From an uncultured Ruminococcus sp. (GTDB lineage Bacteria; Bacillota; Clostridia; Oscillospirales; Ruminococcaceae): 64,000 nt of DNA. Positions 1 to 8,704 of this stretch are shown piece by piece (within the stretch, counting starts at the first letter, position 1; each line of letters starts with the position of its first letter). Under the pieces are notes generated by a model. That model saw only the letters and a list, made by a program, of their open reading frames with translations, was not told the origin of the DNA and did not search any database. Where the stretch lies: NCBI GenBank assembly GCA_934435205.1, contig CAKSAK010000001.1, positions 62,001-126,000 on the forward strand, in the 5' to 3' direction. The position numbers and the translations under genes were made by a program.

Positions 1-802
1 ATGACATACCAAGCTCATCAGCAACTCCTGCCTTGCTGAACATATCTTTAAGTGTAGCGTCGTCCTTAGCCTTGTCAAGAACAGCCTTAAGAGCCGCCTT
101 TACATCATTGCCTGAGATAGAGTACTCCTTAGTTGTATAGCTGTACTCGTTTCCGTCAATGTCACCGGTCTTTTTCTCACCGTCAACAGGCTTAGGGAAA
201 GAGTCCTCTATAACTTTCTTGTATTCCTCCAGATCCTTTTCAAGTGCGTCAGTATCAAAATCAACATCAGCGCTCTCAGCAGAATCAAAGAGAGAATCAA
301 GGTCAATGCCCTGTGAAGAAAGCTCACTGCCTATCTCGTCTTTAAGGCTGTCAACGTTCACCATAAGATAAGCGTCAGAAAGCTCAGGTATCTGAACATA
401 AGCCGACTTGTTATCTCTAGAATATATAGCATTAGCAGACACAAGATTATTTCCGCCATATGTCAGCGAAACATCTGCCTCAGTGTTGCTTCCCTTCTGC
501 TTTGTAACAGTTGTCACAGAAATAGGCTGTAAGCTAACACCTGCCTCCTCTGTGAAGCCCTCTCCGAATGAAACAGTAGCCGTTGCGTTGTAAGCAAAAT
601 CAAGTTCGCCCTTGATAGCCTTTTCAGCCGTGCTAAGAGTGTTGTTTACATTATCTGCCACCTGAGTAAGCTTAGCCTTGCCGCCCTCAGTTTTACCATC
701 ATCACTGTCTTTATTTACAAAATAATAGCCAAGACCTGAGCCAACTATGCTAAGACCCAAAACGCCTGCCAATACAGGAGTAAGCACCTTGTTTTTTACC
801 AT
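1..802 (-). CDS. Secreted or membrane-anchored protein of unknown function (3' end outside window)
   Basis: About 267 codons are visible; the gene runs off the left edge. The start ATG at 802 follows a strong AAGGAGG site. Residues 4-24 form one hydrophobic segment (VLTPVLAGVLGLSIVGSGLG) after a lysine-containing start, so the protein is probably tethered to the membrane with the rest outside the cell. No lipobox cysteine is seen. The remainder is acidic and rich in Ser, Asp and Lys, with several potential beta strands. I do not recognise a family. It is preceded by its own sigma-A-type promoter. Confidence 0.75.
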   Translation of the reverse strand, partial: MVKNKVLTPVLAGVLGLSIVGSGLGYYFVNKDSDDGKTEGGKAKLTQVADNVNNTLSTAEKAIKGELDFAYNATATVSFGEGFTEEAGVSLQPISVTTVTKQKGSNTEADVSLTYGGNNLVSANAIYSRDNKSAYVQIPELSDAYLMVNVDSLKDEIGSELSSQGIDLDSLFDSAESADVDFDTDALEKDLEEYKKVIEDSFPKPVDGEKKTGDIDGNEYSYTTKEYSISGNDVKAALKAVLDKAKDDATLKDMFSKAGVADELGMS

Positions 803-846
803 TTTATTTCCTCCTTAAAGAAACTCATGTTTCTGCTCGTATTTAA

Positions 847-875
847 AATATAACATACTTTTAACAATTTGTCAA
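847..875 (-). promoter_or_regulatory. Promoter of the secreted protein gene at 802
   Basis: On the minus strand TTGACA (870-875) and TATATT (847-852) are separated by exactly 17 bp, about 40 nt upstream of the start codon. Confidence 0.7.
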
Positions 876-917
876 TAGACTAACATATTACAAATCAGCT
901 ACAAATGCCCCTAAAAC

Positions 918-947
918 AACAAAAAGAGAGGCACAAGGCCTCTCTTC
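918..947 (-). terminator. Intrinsic terminator after the deacetylase gene
   Basis: Minus strand: an AGAGAGGCC / GCCTCTCT hairpin followed by TTTTTGTTGTTTT, just downstream of the stop codon at 962. Confidence 0.75.
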
Positions 948-961
948 ATCATATTCTCTTA

Positions 962-1801
962 TCAGCCAAATTCAAATCCGCCAGCCCTCACTCTGTCGAT
1001 AAAGTCCCCGAGGATATCAGTGTTCGTTTTTGATACCGAGTGCAGGAGATAAATTGCCCCTGGGTGAGCCGCATCCACAAGCTTTTCAAGTGCCTGCCCC
1101 TCATCAGGCTGATTGTTCACGTCCCAATCAGCGTAAGCAAAGCTCCAAAGCTCAGTCTCATAACCGCAGTTTGCCGTTACCCCAAGAGAGAACTCCGAAA
1201 ACTCCCCCATAGGCGGTCTGAACACTGTCATGGTATAATCATAGTTATCCTCCATATACTTATGGAAATCCTTTATCTCCGACTCACATTCCGCCTGCCC
1301 AAGCGTCGGCATAGAATAATGGTGTACCGAGTGATTTCCAACGATATGCCCCTCGTCTATCATACGCTTCACAAGCTCAGGATTTTTCTCTGCATAATCC
1401 TGCAAAAGAAAAAACGTCGCCTTGACCTTTTTCTCTTTCAGCACATCAAGTATCTTTTCAGTGTACCCATTTTCATACCCCTGATCGAAGGTCAGATATA
1501 TCTTGTCATCATTGTTTATAGCTTTTGCGTTAAGCTCGCCATATTGTGCATTAAAATCAAGCGCACCTGTCGTTCTGTTCTTCTCGTCCACAAGAACTCC
1601 CTGACCATATCCCACCTTGTCATGTGAAAGCCCCGAAAGGTCTATCTTTTCCTTAGCTGTTTTCTTTCCCACAGCCGCTGGCTCAATGACCGCAGAGCTT
1701 GTTCCCTCTGATGAATTTTCCTCACGCACTATCACTGTCCTGCCACAAGCACTGAGTGCCACAACTGCACAAATAAGTGCCATGCAATTTCTTATCTTCA
1801 T
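962..1801 (-). CDS. pdaA: Polysaccharide deacetylase lipoprotein, PdaA-like
   Basis: A 279-residue NodB-type deacetylase. The N-terminus has a signal sequence ending in a lipobox (LSAC, Cys19), so the protein should be lipidated and face outward. The NodB core starts with LTFDQGYENGYT, the signature seen in PdaA enzymes that deacetylate N-acetylmuramic acid on the way to muramic-delta-lactam in spore cortex. The metal-site motif HSVHH follows, then RPPMGEFSE and a C-terminal LLHS. The first motif has the TFDQGYE form rather than TFDDGP, as expected for this subfamily. The start ATG follows GGAGGG. It stands alone with its own terminator. A role in sporulation is inferred from family, not shown here. 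Confidence 0.88.
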   Translation of the reverse strand: MKIRNCMALICAVVALSACGRTVIVREENSSEGTSSAVIEPAAVGKKTAKEKIDLSGLSHDKVGYGQGVLVDEKNRTTGALDFNAQYGELNAKAINNDDKIYLTFDQGYENGYTEKILDVLKEKKVKATFFLLQDYAEKNPELVKRMIDEGHIVGNHSVHHYSMPTLGQAECESEIKDFHKYMEDNYDYTMTVFRPPMGEFSEFSLGVTANCGYETELWSFAYADWDVNNQPDEGQALEKLVDAAHPGAIYLLHSVSKTNTDILGDFIDRVRAGGFEFG

Positions 1802-1900
1802 ATGAAGCCCTCCGTTTTCTTATCATCTTATACTATTATGTTCAGAAAACGGCTTTCTAAAAATAATAAAAACTCGGTAATTTCTGCCGCAACAAGGCAC

Positions 1901-1930
1901 AAAAAAAGGCGGTAAAAACTACCGCCTTTA
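1901..1930 (-). terminator. Intrinsic terminator after ireB
   Basis: Minus strand: stem AAGGCGGTA / TACCGCCTT with loop GTTTT, followed by seven T, immediately after the ireB stop. Confidence 0.85.
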
Positions 1931-1938
1931 AATATCAG

Positions 1939-2184
1939 TTATGACTGAAGATAGGACTTCACCAATGCCTGCAAAAGCTCATCTCTGTCAATATGACGAA
2001 TAAGACTTCTGGCATTGTTGTATGTTGTTATGTAGGTCGGGTCCTCGGAAAGAATATAACCTACGATCTGATTAATAGGATTATAGCCCTTCTCTTTCAG
2101 AGCGTCATATATGATTGTAAGTGTCTTTTTCAGCTCAGCCTCCTTGTCGTGCTGTACTGAAAATTCCATAGTTTGTTCGTGCAT
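1939..2184 (-). CDS. ireB: IreB family regulatory phosphoprotein (UPF0297)
   Basis: Small soluble protein of 81 residues, the usual family length. Recognised by TMEFSVQHDKEAELKKTLTIIYDALKEKGYNPINQIVGYILSEDPTYITTYNNARSLIR, a highly conserved Firmicute sequence. In Enterococcus IreB is a substrate of the Ser/Thr kinase IreK and acts negatively in cell-envelope stress responses and cephalosporin resistance; phosphorylated threonines lie near the N-terminus. In many Firmicutes it precedes ruvX, but here it is monocistronic, with its own promoter and terminator, downstream of pheT. Confidence 0.93.
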   Translation of the reverse strand: MHEQTMEFSVQHDKEAELKKTLTIIYDALKEKGYNPINQIVGYILSEDPTYITTYNNARSLIRHIDRDELLQALVKSYLQS

Positions 2185-2234
2185 TATGCTCAGCCCCTCT
2201 GCAATGTATTAATATCAGCAATACGCCTGATACT

Positions 2235-2263
2235 ATTATACTCCATTTGTTTCAAAATAACAA
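2235..2263 (-). promoter_or_regulatory. Promoter of ireB
   Basis: Minus strand: TTGTTA (2258-2263), 17 bp, TATAAT (2235-2240), about 50 nt before the ireB start. Confidence 0.65.
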
Positions 2264-2312
2264 GTCAAAAAGCAAAATTTATGCACATTATACAAATCAG
2301 GCACTATAATTT

Positions 2313-4727
2313 TTACATTCTGAGTTCAGCACCGATAGCCTTGAGAGCTTCAAGAACTTTCTTCATAGCCTTGTCAGCCTGCTCGTCAGTAAGCGTGCCG
2401 TCATGTGAACGCATTGAAATGGAGTATGAAACAGACTTTTTGCCCTTTTCGATCTGCTCGCCCTTGTAAACGTCAAAAAGCGTAACCTTTTCAAGTATCG
2501 AGCCAACAGCCTTGCTTATAGTCTTTTCAAGAAGTGCCGCAGGGATACTGTCATCACAAACGATAGACAGATCTCTTGTTGTAGCAGGATACTTAGGCAG
2601 CGGCTTATATGTCTTCTGAGCAACACAGCTTGCCATAAGCTCAGGAACATTTATCTTGCCCACATAAGCTCTTGTGTCAATGCCGTAGTTCTCCAGAACT
2701 CTCGGGTGAAGCTCACCGAAAATACCGATCTCCTCGCCGTTTACCTTAACAACAGCAACTCTGCCTGAGTGGAAAGCATAGAACTCGTCAAAGCTGCATT
2801 CAGCAGTAGCCTTTTCAAATTCAACTTTCTGTGCGCCAAGCTTAGAGAGCAGACCCTCAACAAAGCCCTTGATGTCATAGAAATCAGCCTTCGTCTCAGT
2901 GTCATAGAAACCAAAACCAAGTCTTTCAGGCTCGTTAGGAAGCACCTCGCCCTCAACTGGTATATACTCGTTTCCTCTCTCGAAGATATAGCACTCAGGG
3001 TTGCGGTAGCTGTAGTTTCTAGCAAGCACCTCACATACAGACGGAATGATAGTCGTTCTCATAACGCTAGTGTCCTCGCCAAGAGGGTTTGTGATAACAA
3101 CTGTCTTTCTCAGCTTTGAGTCAGCAGGAAGATTTATCTTGTCAAAATACTTTGGCGAAATGAATGAGAATGTAGATATCTCGTTAAGACCCATAGCGAG
3201 CATAGATCTCTGTATATGTCTGTCAAACTTCTGCGCCTCTGTGAGCTTAGCCTGAGCAACACCTCTTACGATAGTGTTAGGTATCTTGTTGTAGCCGTAA
3301 AGTCTAGCAACTTCCTCTGCCACGTCAGCCTTGCAGGCAATGTCCACTCTGTACCAAGGTGAAACGACCTTGCCGTCCTTTATCTCAAAGCCAAGTCTTG
3401 TGAGATATTCAACCATGTCGCTCTCAGGTATCTCAGTACCAAGGAACTTGTTTATCCACTCAGGGTCAAAATCAACCGTCTTAGGTGTTTCGTCCTCGTA
3501 ATTCTCATCAATATAAGTCTTTACGACCTCACCTGCGCCAAGCTCTTCAACAAGCTGGAAAGCTCTCATAAGAGCCTCGTAGCACTCATGTGGGTCAAGA
3601 CCCTTTTCATATCTTGCAGAAGCGTCAGTCCTCATGCCAAGTTTCTTGGCTGTAGTTCTTACGCTTGCGCCGTCAAAGCAAGCAGACTCAAAAACAACAG
3701 TTGTTGTATCGTCCATGATACCGCTGTATTCGCCGCCCATAACGCCTGCTACTGCAACAGGCTTTTCAGCGTCAGCAATAACCAGCATCTCTTCTGAAAG
3801 CTCTCTTACCTCGCCGTCAAGAGTTGTGATAGTTTCTCCTGCCTTAGCGTTTCTGATGTTGATAGATGCGTCCTTAACATATCTAAGGTCAAAAGCGTGC
3901 ATTGGTCTGCCGTATTCAAGCATAACATAGTTTGTGATATCAACAAAGTTGTTGATAGGTCTAACGCCGCAGCCTCTCAGTCTTTCTCTCATCCAACGAG
4001 GCGACGGACCTATCTTTACATTCTTAACGATACCAGCCATATATCTCTTGCAAAGGTCAGTGTTGTGAATCTTTACCTTGAGCATATCGTTGATATCCCC
4101 GTCAATGCCCTTGAACTCAGGCTTCTTGACCTTCAGCTCAGTGCCGAAAGTAGCCGCAGTTTCTCTTGCAAGACCGATAACAGAAAGGCAATCAGGTCTG
4201 TTTGAAGTTATCTCAAACTCAACTGTTGTGTCATTGTATCCTATAGCCTCATGGATATCCTTGCCCACTGTCTTGTCACAGTCATCGCCAAGAATGAAAA
4301 TTCCGTCCTCAATAGCATATGGGAAATCATGAACAGAAAGTCCAAGCTCGCCCAGTGAGCAAAGCATACCATTAGAAGCAACACCTCTCAGCTTACCCTT
4401 TGTTATCTTCACCTGCTTGCCCTCATGGAGTACAGATGACTTGTGCTTTGCAACTGGCACAAAATCGCCCTCGTGAACGTTCTGAGCGCCTGTAACTATC
4501 TGAACAGGCTCGTCCTCTCCAACATCGACCTGAGTGATGAACATATGGTCAGAATCAGGGTGACGCTCCATAGAAACTACCTTACCCACAACAACGTTAG
4601 AAATATCTTCGCCCTCCTGCTCAAAGCACTCAACCTTTGAGCCTGAAAGCGTCAGAGCGGAAACAAAATCCTTTATCGGCATATCGCAGTCAACATAGTC
4701 TGCAAGCCATTTCATTGACAAATCCAT
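2313..4727 (-). CDS. pheT: Phenylalanine--tRNA ligase beta subunit
   Basis: The 804-residue beta chain of the (alpha-beta)2 enzyme that charges tRNA-Phe. Domains in order: N-terminal MDLSMKWLADYVD segment; EMAP/tRNA-binding OB fold (about 40-150, HPDSDHMFITQVDVG); B3/B4 editing domain (about 210-380, FVDITNYVMLEYGRPMHAFD, then RTDASARYEKGLDP); B5 domain; catalytic-like core; and a C-terminal FDX-ACB anticodon-binding domain (about 710-804, KYPATTRDLSIVCDDS). Length is normal for the bacterial long form. The start ATG follows GGAGG. It is the distal gene of the pheS-X-pheT unit, separated from pheS by one unrelated gene, and should be controlled by the T-box upstream of pheS. Confidence 0.97.
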   Translation of the reverse strand: MDLSMKWLADYVDCDMPIKDFVSALTLSGSKVECFEQEGEDISNVVVGKVVSMERHPDSDHMFITQVDVGEDEPVQIVTGAQNVHEGDFVPVAKHKSSVLHEGKQVKITKGKLRGVASNGMLCSLGELGLSVHDFPYAIEDGIFILGDDCDKTVGKDIHEAIGYNDTTVEFEITSNRPDCLSVIGLARETAATFGTELKVKKPEFKGIDGDINDMLKVKIHNTDLCKRYMAGIVKNVKIGPSPRWMRERLRGCGVRPINNFVDITNYVMLEYGRPMHAFDLRYVKDASINIRNAKAGETITTLDGEVRELSEEMLVIADAEKPVAVAGVMGGEYSGIMDDTTTVVFESACFDGASVRTTAKKLGMRTDASARYEKGLDPHECYEALMRAFQLVEELGAGEVVKTYIDENYEDETPKTVDFDPEWINKFLGTEIPESDMVEYLTRLGFEIKDGKVVSPWYRVDIACKADVAEEVARLYGYNKIPNTIVRGVAQAKLTEAQKFDRHIQRSMLAMGLNEISTFSFISPKYFDKINLPADSKLRKTVVITNPLGEDTSVMRTTIIPSVCEVLARNYSYRNPECYIFERGNEYIPVEGEVLPNEPERLGFGFYDTETKADFYDIKGFVEGLLSKLGAQKVEFEKATAECSFDEFYAFHSGRVAVVKVNGEEIGIFGELHPRVLENYGIDTRAYVGKINVPELMASCVAQKTYKPLPKYPATTRDLSIVCDDSIPAALLEKTISKAVGSILEKVTLFDVYKGEQIEKGKKSVSYSISMRSHDGTLTDEQADKAMKKVLEALKAIGAELRM

Positions 4728-4749
4728 TTATTATTCCTCCGTAATCTTA

Positions 4750-5340
4750 TCATTTACCGCAGTTTTGTATCTTCTCGTCCAAGTCCTTTAAAAACAGCGG
4801 TCTGTAAATGTAAAAATCTTTCCACTGTTTTATGTTCGCAGTATATTTTATCCCAAAATTATCAGTTATCTCAGCTTTCATACTGTCATTCACGCCATTG
4901 GTACTGTGAACTATGGTCTTGAACCCTCTTATATCCGAATATTTTATAAGCAGTTTAGCCTTAGGCACATACATATATCTGTCAAGGAGATAAAAGGTCT
5001 TGTATCTGAACTCGCTTCCCTCTATCTCGCTTTCCAAAGCCAGCATATCCTGAGCGTCAAATTGCTCCAGCCTTGCAAGGTTCCCTCTGTATTGTTTTAC
5101 CTGCCTTTTAAAACCTCTTATGCCGATAAAAAGCAGGATACCCAGAAAAATTATCAGAAACCCAAATAGCATGAGCGTATCCCATGCGCTCTGCTGTTCC
5201 TTTACAAACATGACCGATAACCCACCGCCAACGCCTACTATCAGCGCCATAAGTGTGCTGATAGCCGCCGACGTTACAAGCTTAGCCTTTGACGGCACAA
5301 GCTTTCTGTAAAGCCTGCTCTGCATTATAACATCATTCAT
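4750..5340 (-). CDS. Membrane protein of unknown function inserted between pheS and pheT
   Basis: 196 residues. Two hydrophobic helices (about 22-46 and 56-75) are joined by a short loop, followed by a charged cytoplasmic-looking C-terminal half with mixed beta strands (YKTFYLLDRYMYVPKAKLLIKYSDIRGFKTI). This layout resembles YcxB-like or PH-fold membrane proteins, but I cannot assign a family. Its ATG overlaps the pheS stop codon (TAATG), which implies translational coupling, and pheT starts 22 nt after its stop. It is therefore co-transcribed with both synthetase subunits and should share their T-box control. Its overall shape resembles the gene at 6705-7358. Confidence 0.85.
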   Translation of the reverse strand: MNDVIMQSRLYRKLVPSKAKLVTSAAISTLMALIVGVGGGLSVMFVKEQQSAWDTLMLFGFLIIFLGILLFIGIRGFKRQVKQYRGNLARLEQFDAQDMLALESEIEGSEFRYKTFYLLDRYMYVPKAKLLIKYSDIRGFKTIVHSTNGVNDSMKAEITDNFGIKYTANIKQWKDFYIYRPLFLKDLDEKIQNCGK

Positions 5341-6359
5341 TAGAACTGCTCTAAAAATCTCATATCGTTCTCATAAAGCAGACGCATATCATTGATGTTG
5401 TATCTGCCCATTGTTATTCTTTCAAGACCGATACCAAATGCAAATCCGCTGTAAACCTCAGGGTCAATGCCACAGCCCTCAAGTACCTTAGGGTGTACCA
5501 TGCCTGCGCCGAGAAGCTCTACCCAGCCCTCCTGCTTGCACATTGAACAGCCCTTGCCATGACAGTTGAAGCACATAAGGTCAACTTCAGCAGAAGGCTC
5601 TGTGTATGGGAAGTGGTGCGGACGAAGTCTTATCTGAGTGTCCTCGCCGTAAAGACGCTTCATAAGAAGCTCAAGCGTACCCTTTAGGTCAGCCATAGTA
5701 ATGCCCTTGTCGATAACAAGACCCTCTATCTGGTGGAACAGCGGTGAATGTGTAGCGTCCACTGTGTCAGAACGGTAAACTCTGCCTGGTGAAATAATTC
5801 TTATAGGCGGCTTTCTCTTTTCCATTGTTCTTATCTGAACAGAAGAAGTCTGTGTTCTAAGAACAACGTTCTCGTTGATGTAGAATGTATCCTGCGTATC
5901 TCTTGCAGGGTGTGACTTAGGCATATTCAGTGCCTCAAAACAGTAATGGTCTGTCTCTACCTCTGGACCGTCAACGATGTCAAAGCCCATGCCAAGGAAC
6001 ACTTCCTCTACCTCTTCAAGAGTAGCATTCAGTGGGTGTGGTCTGCCTATCCTTGTTTTCTTGCCAGGAAGCGTAACGTCTATTGCTTCTTCTGTGAGCC
6101 TTACCTGCTCCATTTTGCTTTTAAGCTCTTCCTTACGCTTGTTGAGAGCGTTCTCGATATCAGCTCTAACCTTGTTTGCAAGCTGACCGATAACAGGTCT
6201 TTCCTCTGCGGAAAGCTTGCCCATTTGCTTGAGTATGGAAGTTATCTCTCCCTTTTTGCCAAGAAATCTTACTCTGAAATCTTCCAGCAGCTTGGCGTCG
6301 TCAATATGTGAAAGTTCCTCTTTCGCACGCTCGTCAATGCTTTTCAACTGTTCTTTCAT
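5340..6359 (-). CDS. pheS: Phenylalanine--tRNA ligase alpha subunit
   Basis: 339 residues, the normal length. An N-terminal coiled coil (about 1-85) that contacts tRNA is followed by the class II catalytic core: GRPHPLNATLEEVEEVFLGMGFDIVDGPEVE, motif 2 around TDTVDATHSPLFHQIEGLVIDKG, and motif 3 FAFGIGLERITMGRYNI. A CFNCHGKGCSMCKQEGW stretch gives a cysteine-rich insert seen in many Firmicute PheS proteins. The start ATG follows GGAGG with 7-nt spacing. First gene of the operon, directly after the T-box leader; the catalytic subunit binding Phe, ATP and the tRNA acceptor end. Confidence 0.97.
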   Translation of the reverse strand: MKEQLKSIDERAKEELSHIDDAKLLEDFRVRFLGKKGEITSILKQMGKLSAEERPVIGQLANKVRADIENALNKRKEELKSKMEQVRLTEEAIDVTLPGKKTRIGRPHPLNATLEEVEEVFLGMGFDIVDGPEVETDHYCFEALNMPKSHPARDTQDTFYINENVVLRTQTSSVQIRTMEKRKPPIRIISPGRVYRSDTVDATHSPLFHQIEGLVIDKGITMADLKGTLELLMKRLYGEDTQIRLRPHHFPYTEPSAEVDLMCFNCHGKGCSMCKQEGWVELLGAGMVHPKVLEGCGIDPEVYSGFAFGIGLERITMGRYNINDMRLLYENDMRFLEQF

Positions 6360-6373
6360 TACTTATCCTCCTA

Positions 6374-6412
6374 TAAAAATAAGCCCTGCCCCGACTAAAC
6401 AGGACAAGACTT
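6374..6412 (-). terminator. Regulated terminator inside the phe T-box
   Basis: Minus strand: AAGTCTTGTCCTG pairs along all 13 positions (several GU) with CGGGGCAGGGCTT around loop TTTAGT, followed by ATTTTTAT. Confidence 0.85.
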
Positions 6413-6645
6413 TGAAATTCTTGTTTATACCACCTATCAGTAAAGAGCCAACACTCTCCCGTCCTTAACGCAGACAAACGTTCACGCTTACTAAAGATTT
6501 GCTCCAATTCGGCATGACCACTCGCAAGTGAACTTCATTTTGTCAGGATATAAAGCCGCTTTCAGAAAACGCACACGCCACAGCTTCTCTCTGAAGACCC
6601 TTAGCAAAACTACTCTCTCGGTCATAGTGTTTTAAGTGTATTGAT
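6374..6645 (-). promoter_or_regulatory. T-box leader (tRNA-Phe sensing) of the pheS operon
   Basis: Read on the minus strand, the leader shows the T-box parts in order: an AGAGAG-containing stem I with a GAAAGC element, a specifier region with GAAGTTCACTTGCGAG in which TTC is the likely Phe specifier codon, the conserved GTAAGCGTGAACG...CTGCGTTAAGGACG segment, and the T-box proper GATAGGTGGTATAAAC, whose TGGT bulge can pair with the tRNA ACCA end. A 13-bp terminator stem (6381-6412) followed by ATTTTTAT overlaps the antiterminator strand. Uncharged tRNA-Phe should favour readthrough into pheS. Confidence 0.9.
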
Positions 6646-6653
6646 ACAATAAT

Positions 6654-6682
6654 ATGTTATCACATTCCGCCCCACATTTCAA
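6654..6682 (-). promoter_or_regulatory. Promoter of the pheS operon
   Basis: Minus strand: TTGAAA (6677-6682), 17 bp, TAACAT (6654-6659), just upstream of the T-box leader. Confidence 0.6.
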
Positions 6683-6704
6683 GGGCTTAACAAAAAGTTT
6701 ACAA

Positions 6705-7358
6705 CTACAGCCCATGCTTATGGAGCCTGTCCCACTTCATGTCCTCCTCGGAGTAATAATCGTCCTCCTCGTCCTCTATCTTGTTGTATTCCTTATGTGG
6801 ATAACCTATCTTCTCATAAAAATCATTGATAAGCACAAGCTTACCCTTAGTGTCCTGAAAGCTCAGAGCGATCATGCCGTCCTCAGGCACAAAAGCTTTC
6901 TCCCTGCCCTCTTTGTCCTTAACCACAAAGCTTGATTTCTCCAAATTTTTCAGCACGCACACAAGCCTGCCCTTGTTTGTCTGATAAGACTTCTCTATCT
7001 CATCATAGTAAAGGCAAATGTGCAGATAGCTTTTAGAAAGCCCCATGCGCTGAGAGTGTTCAATGTGATCCTCGTATATCCTCGTGTAAACATCAGCGTC
7101 CCGTGAAAGCGAGTAATACCAGTACATAAGCCCGCCCACCGAGCAGTTGCAAGCCCCCAGCAGGATAAGCAGGACCTTGGCAAATACCGCACTTGCAAAC
7201 ACCGCACCAATTATGATGATAACGACCCCAAGCAGGATATTCTTATACATATTCCTCTGCATTTTCCTGTGTTCTTCAATATCATGCGCCGCCTTGACCT
7301 GCCTCTCCGCCCTTGACAGCTTCGGAGGATATTCATAAACCGCCTGCAAAACATTCAC
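6705..7358 (-). CDS. YcxB-like membrane protein, unknown function
   Basis: About 217 residues. A short basic N-terminal cytoplasmic part with an Ala/Glu/Arg-rich helix is followed by two hydrophobic helices (about 42-62 and 64-84). A soluble domain follows in which YTRIYEDHIEHSQRMG...YDEIEKSYQTNKGRLVCVL...VPEDGMIALSFQD fits the YcxB-like C-terminal pattern, ending in a very acidic tail (EDEEDDYYSEEDMKWD). Function is unknown. The start is uncertain: GTG at 7358 is the longest form, while TTG four codons in has the better-placed GAGAGG site. It lies upstream of the phe T-box, has the same overall shape as the gene between pheS and pheT, and may be a distant paralogue. Confidence 0.8.
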   Translation of the reverse strand: MNVLQAVYEYPPKLSRAERQVKAAHDIEEHRKMQRNMYKNILLGVVIIIIGAVFASAVFAKVLLILLGACNCSVGGLMYWYYSLSRDADVYTRIYEDHIEHSQRMGLSKSYLHICLYYDEIEKSYQTNKGRLVCVLKNLEKSSFVVKDKEGREKAFVPEDGMIALSFQDTKGKLVLINDFYEKIGYPHKEYNKIEDEEDDYYSEEDMKWDRLHKHGL

Positions 7359-7417
7359 CTCTCAACCCTTTGACTTTTCCATGGCAAGCACAGATTTTGT
7401 ATAGCGTTTTTTGCTTT

Positions 7418-7636
7418 TTAGCAGAATGAAAAAGCTCTCTTATTATCATTTAAGCTTTTAACATCTTTTGATATCAACGTTCTTAACGTGTCTCTACACT
7501 CCTCAATTTGTCTATACAGGATTGTGTTTTCCGCTCTTAGTTCTTCAATCTTGTCAATCATTTTATGGTTTAATGACATAGATTGTGTCAACAGATCATA
7601 CATCTCGTGATACGTTCTATCTCTCATATGATACAC
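7418..7636 (-). CDS. Small coiled-coil protein, unknown function
   Basis: 72 codons at most. GTG at 7636 is the longest start; ATG at codon 4 sits 6 nt after AAGGTG and is more likely. The protein is highly charged, with a leucine/isoleucine heptad pattern (MIDKIEELRAENTILYRQIEECRDTLRTLI) that predicts a single coiled coil of about 30 residues. No family recognised. It lies between the secreted FN3 protein and the YcxB-like gene in the same orientation, 15 nt after the FN3 stop, so the pair may be co-transcribed. Its codon use is more AT-rich than its neighbours. Confidence 0.6.
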   Translation of the reverse strand: MYHMRDRTYHEMYDLLTQSMSLNHKMIDKIEELRAENTILYRQIEECRDTLRTLISKDVKSLNDNKRAFSFC

Positions 7637-7651
7637 CTTCTTCCTTATATT

Positions 7652-8704
7652 CTAATAAAGGAAATACGTTGCCCAACAAGGATTTGAATTAACAAGGTGT
7701 CCATTCGGACAATCTTCAATGTAAACTACATAATAAACATCTCCTCTTGTTTCATACAGATAATCAAGTTTTCTTTTATACAATGCAATTGTATCTGCCA
7801 AACCTTTTTGCGTGTATGGTATTGCATATACGGCATCATAACTTGACTCATCAGGAACAAGTTTGTTTTCAAGCATCACAAAATATTCTTCTAACGTATT
7901 ATAATCTATGCCATACTTCCAAAACTCCGTATAATGTTCCTTGATATACTCCGCTTTTTCTCTTGAATATGCTGTAAGTTCTGCCTTCATAGCATCAATA
8001 TCAGCCTGTGTGATTTTGTCGCTCTTCTTAGTTGTCGCCGTCACGACCCCCGAATACTTGCCATAGTGATTATTGCTTGTCTTTTTGTCGTCCTGCTTGC
8101 AAGCCCTTATCTTGAACTGATACTTTGTCGCAGGCGCAAGCTTCTTCACTGTGTAGCTTGTCACCGTGGTCTTGCCTATCTCTTTCCATTCGCCTTTTAT
8201 GTTCTGATAAATGCGGTAATTCGTGCAGCCTATCTTCGTCCAAGAAAGCTTCACGCTGTCAGTGCCAACGCTGCTTACCTTTAGCCCCTTGCAAGCCTGC
8301 GGATTAGTCGCCGTGTTCCAGTTTGCGGAATATTCTCCGTAAACTTTCTTGCCCTTTATCGTCTTGTATGCCCTTACCTTGAAATTCTCTCTCGTCGCAT
8401 TAGGCAGTTTTTTCACAGTGTAGCTCGTACCCTTGCAATCCCCAAGCTTGTTGTACTTGCCGTTTTTTCGCATATAAACAGTGTAACCGCTCGCACCCTT
8501 TACCTTGCTCCAGTTGAGCTGTATCTCACTGTTTGAAAGCGTCTTAGATTTAAGACCCGTTACCTTGCCAACGCTTGCCGCTTCTGCAACGATAGCCGTC
8601 TGTGAGAATATTCCCATATCCTCCGCCGCAGGCACAACAGCCCCCGTACCCATAAGCATTGCCGCCATAATAACAGCCGCCGTTTTCTTCATACCATTTT
8701 TCAT
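7652..8704 (-). CDS. Secreted protein with two fibronectin type III domains
   Basis: 350 residues from ATG 8704, which lies 8 nt after GAGAGG; the upstream in-frame GTG is less likely. A signal peptide (KKTAAVIMAAMLMGTGAVVPAA) is followed by two FN3 domains (about 50-130 and 138-225), each with the LxWxKVxGxxGYxVY strand pattern and a TSYTVKKLxxAT turn. The C-terminal 120 residues (ITQADIDAMKAELTAYSREKAEYIKEHYTEF...) form a separate mixed domain that I do not recognise, ending near the CPNGHLVNSNPCWATYFLY terminus with two cysteines. Such FN3 tandems are common linkers in extracellular proteins of Ruminococcus. No catalytic motif or anchor is visible. Probably secreted. Confidence 0.85.
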   Translation of the reverse strand: MKNGMKKTAAVIMAAMLMGTGAVVPAAEDMGIFSQTAIVAEAASVGKVTGLKSKTLSNSEIQLNWSKVKGASGYTVYMRKNGKYNKLGDCKGTSYTVKKLPNATRENFKVRAYKTIKGKKVYGEYSANWNTATNPQACKGLKVSSVGTDSVKLSWTKIGCTNYRIYQNIKGEWKEIGKTTVTSYTVKKLAPATKYQFKIRACKQDDKKTSNNHYGKYSGVVTATTKKSDKITQADIDAMKAELTAYSREKAEYIKEHYTEFWKYGIDYNTLEEYFVMLENKLVPDESSYDAVYAIPYTQKGLADTIALYKRKLDYLYETRGDVYYVVYIEDCPNGHLVNSNPCWATYFLY

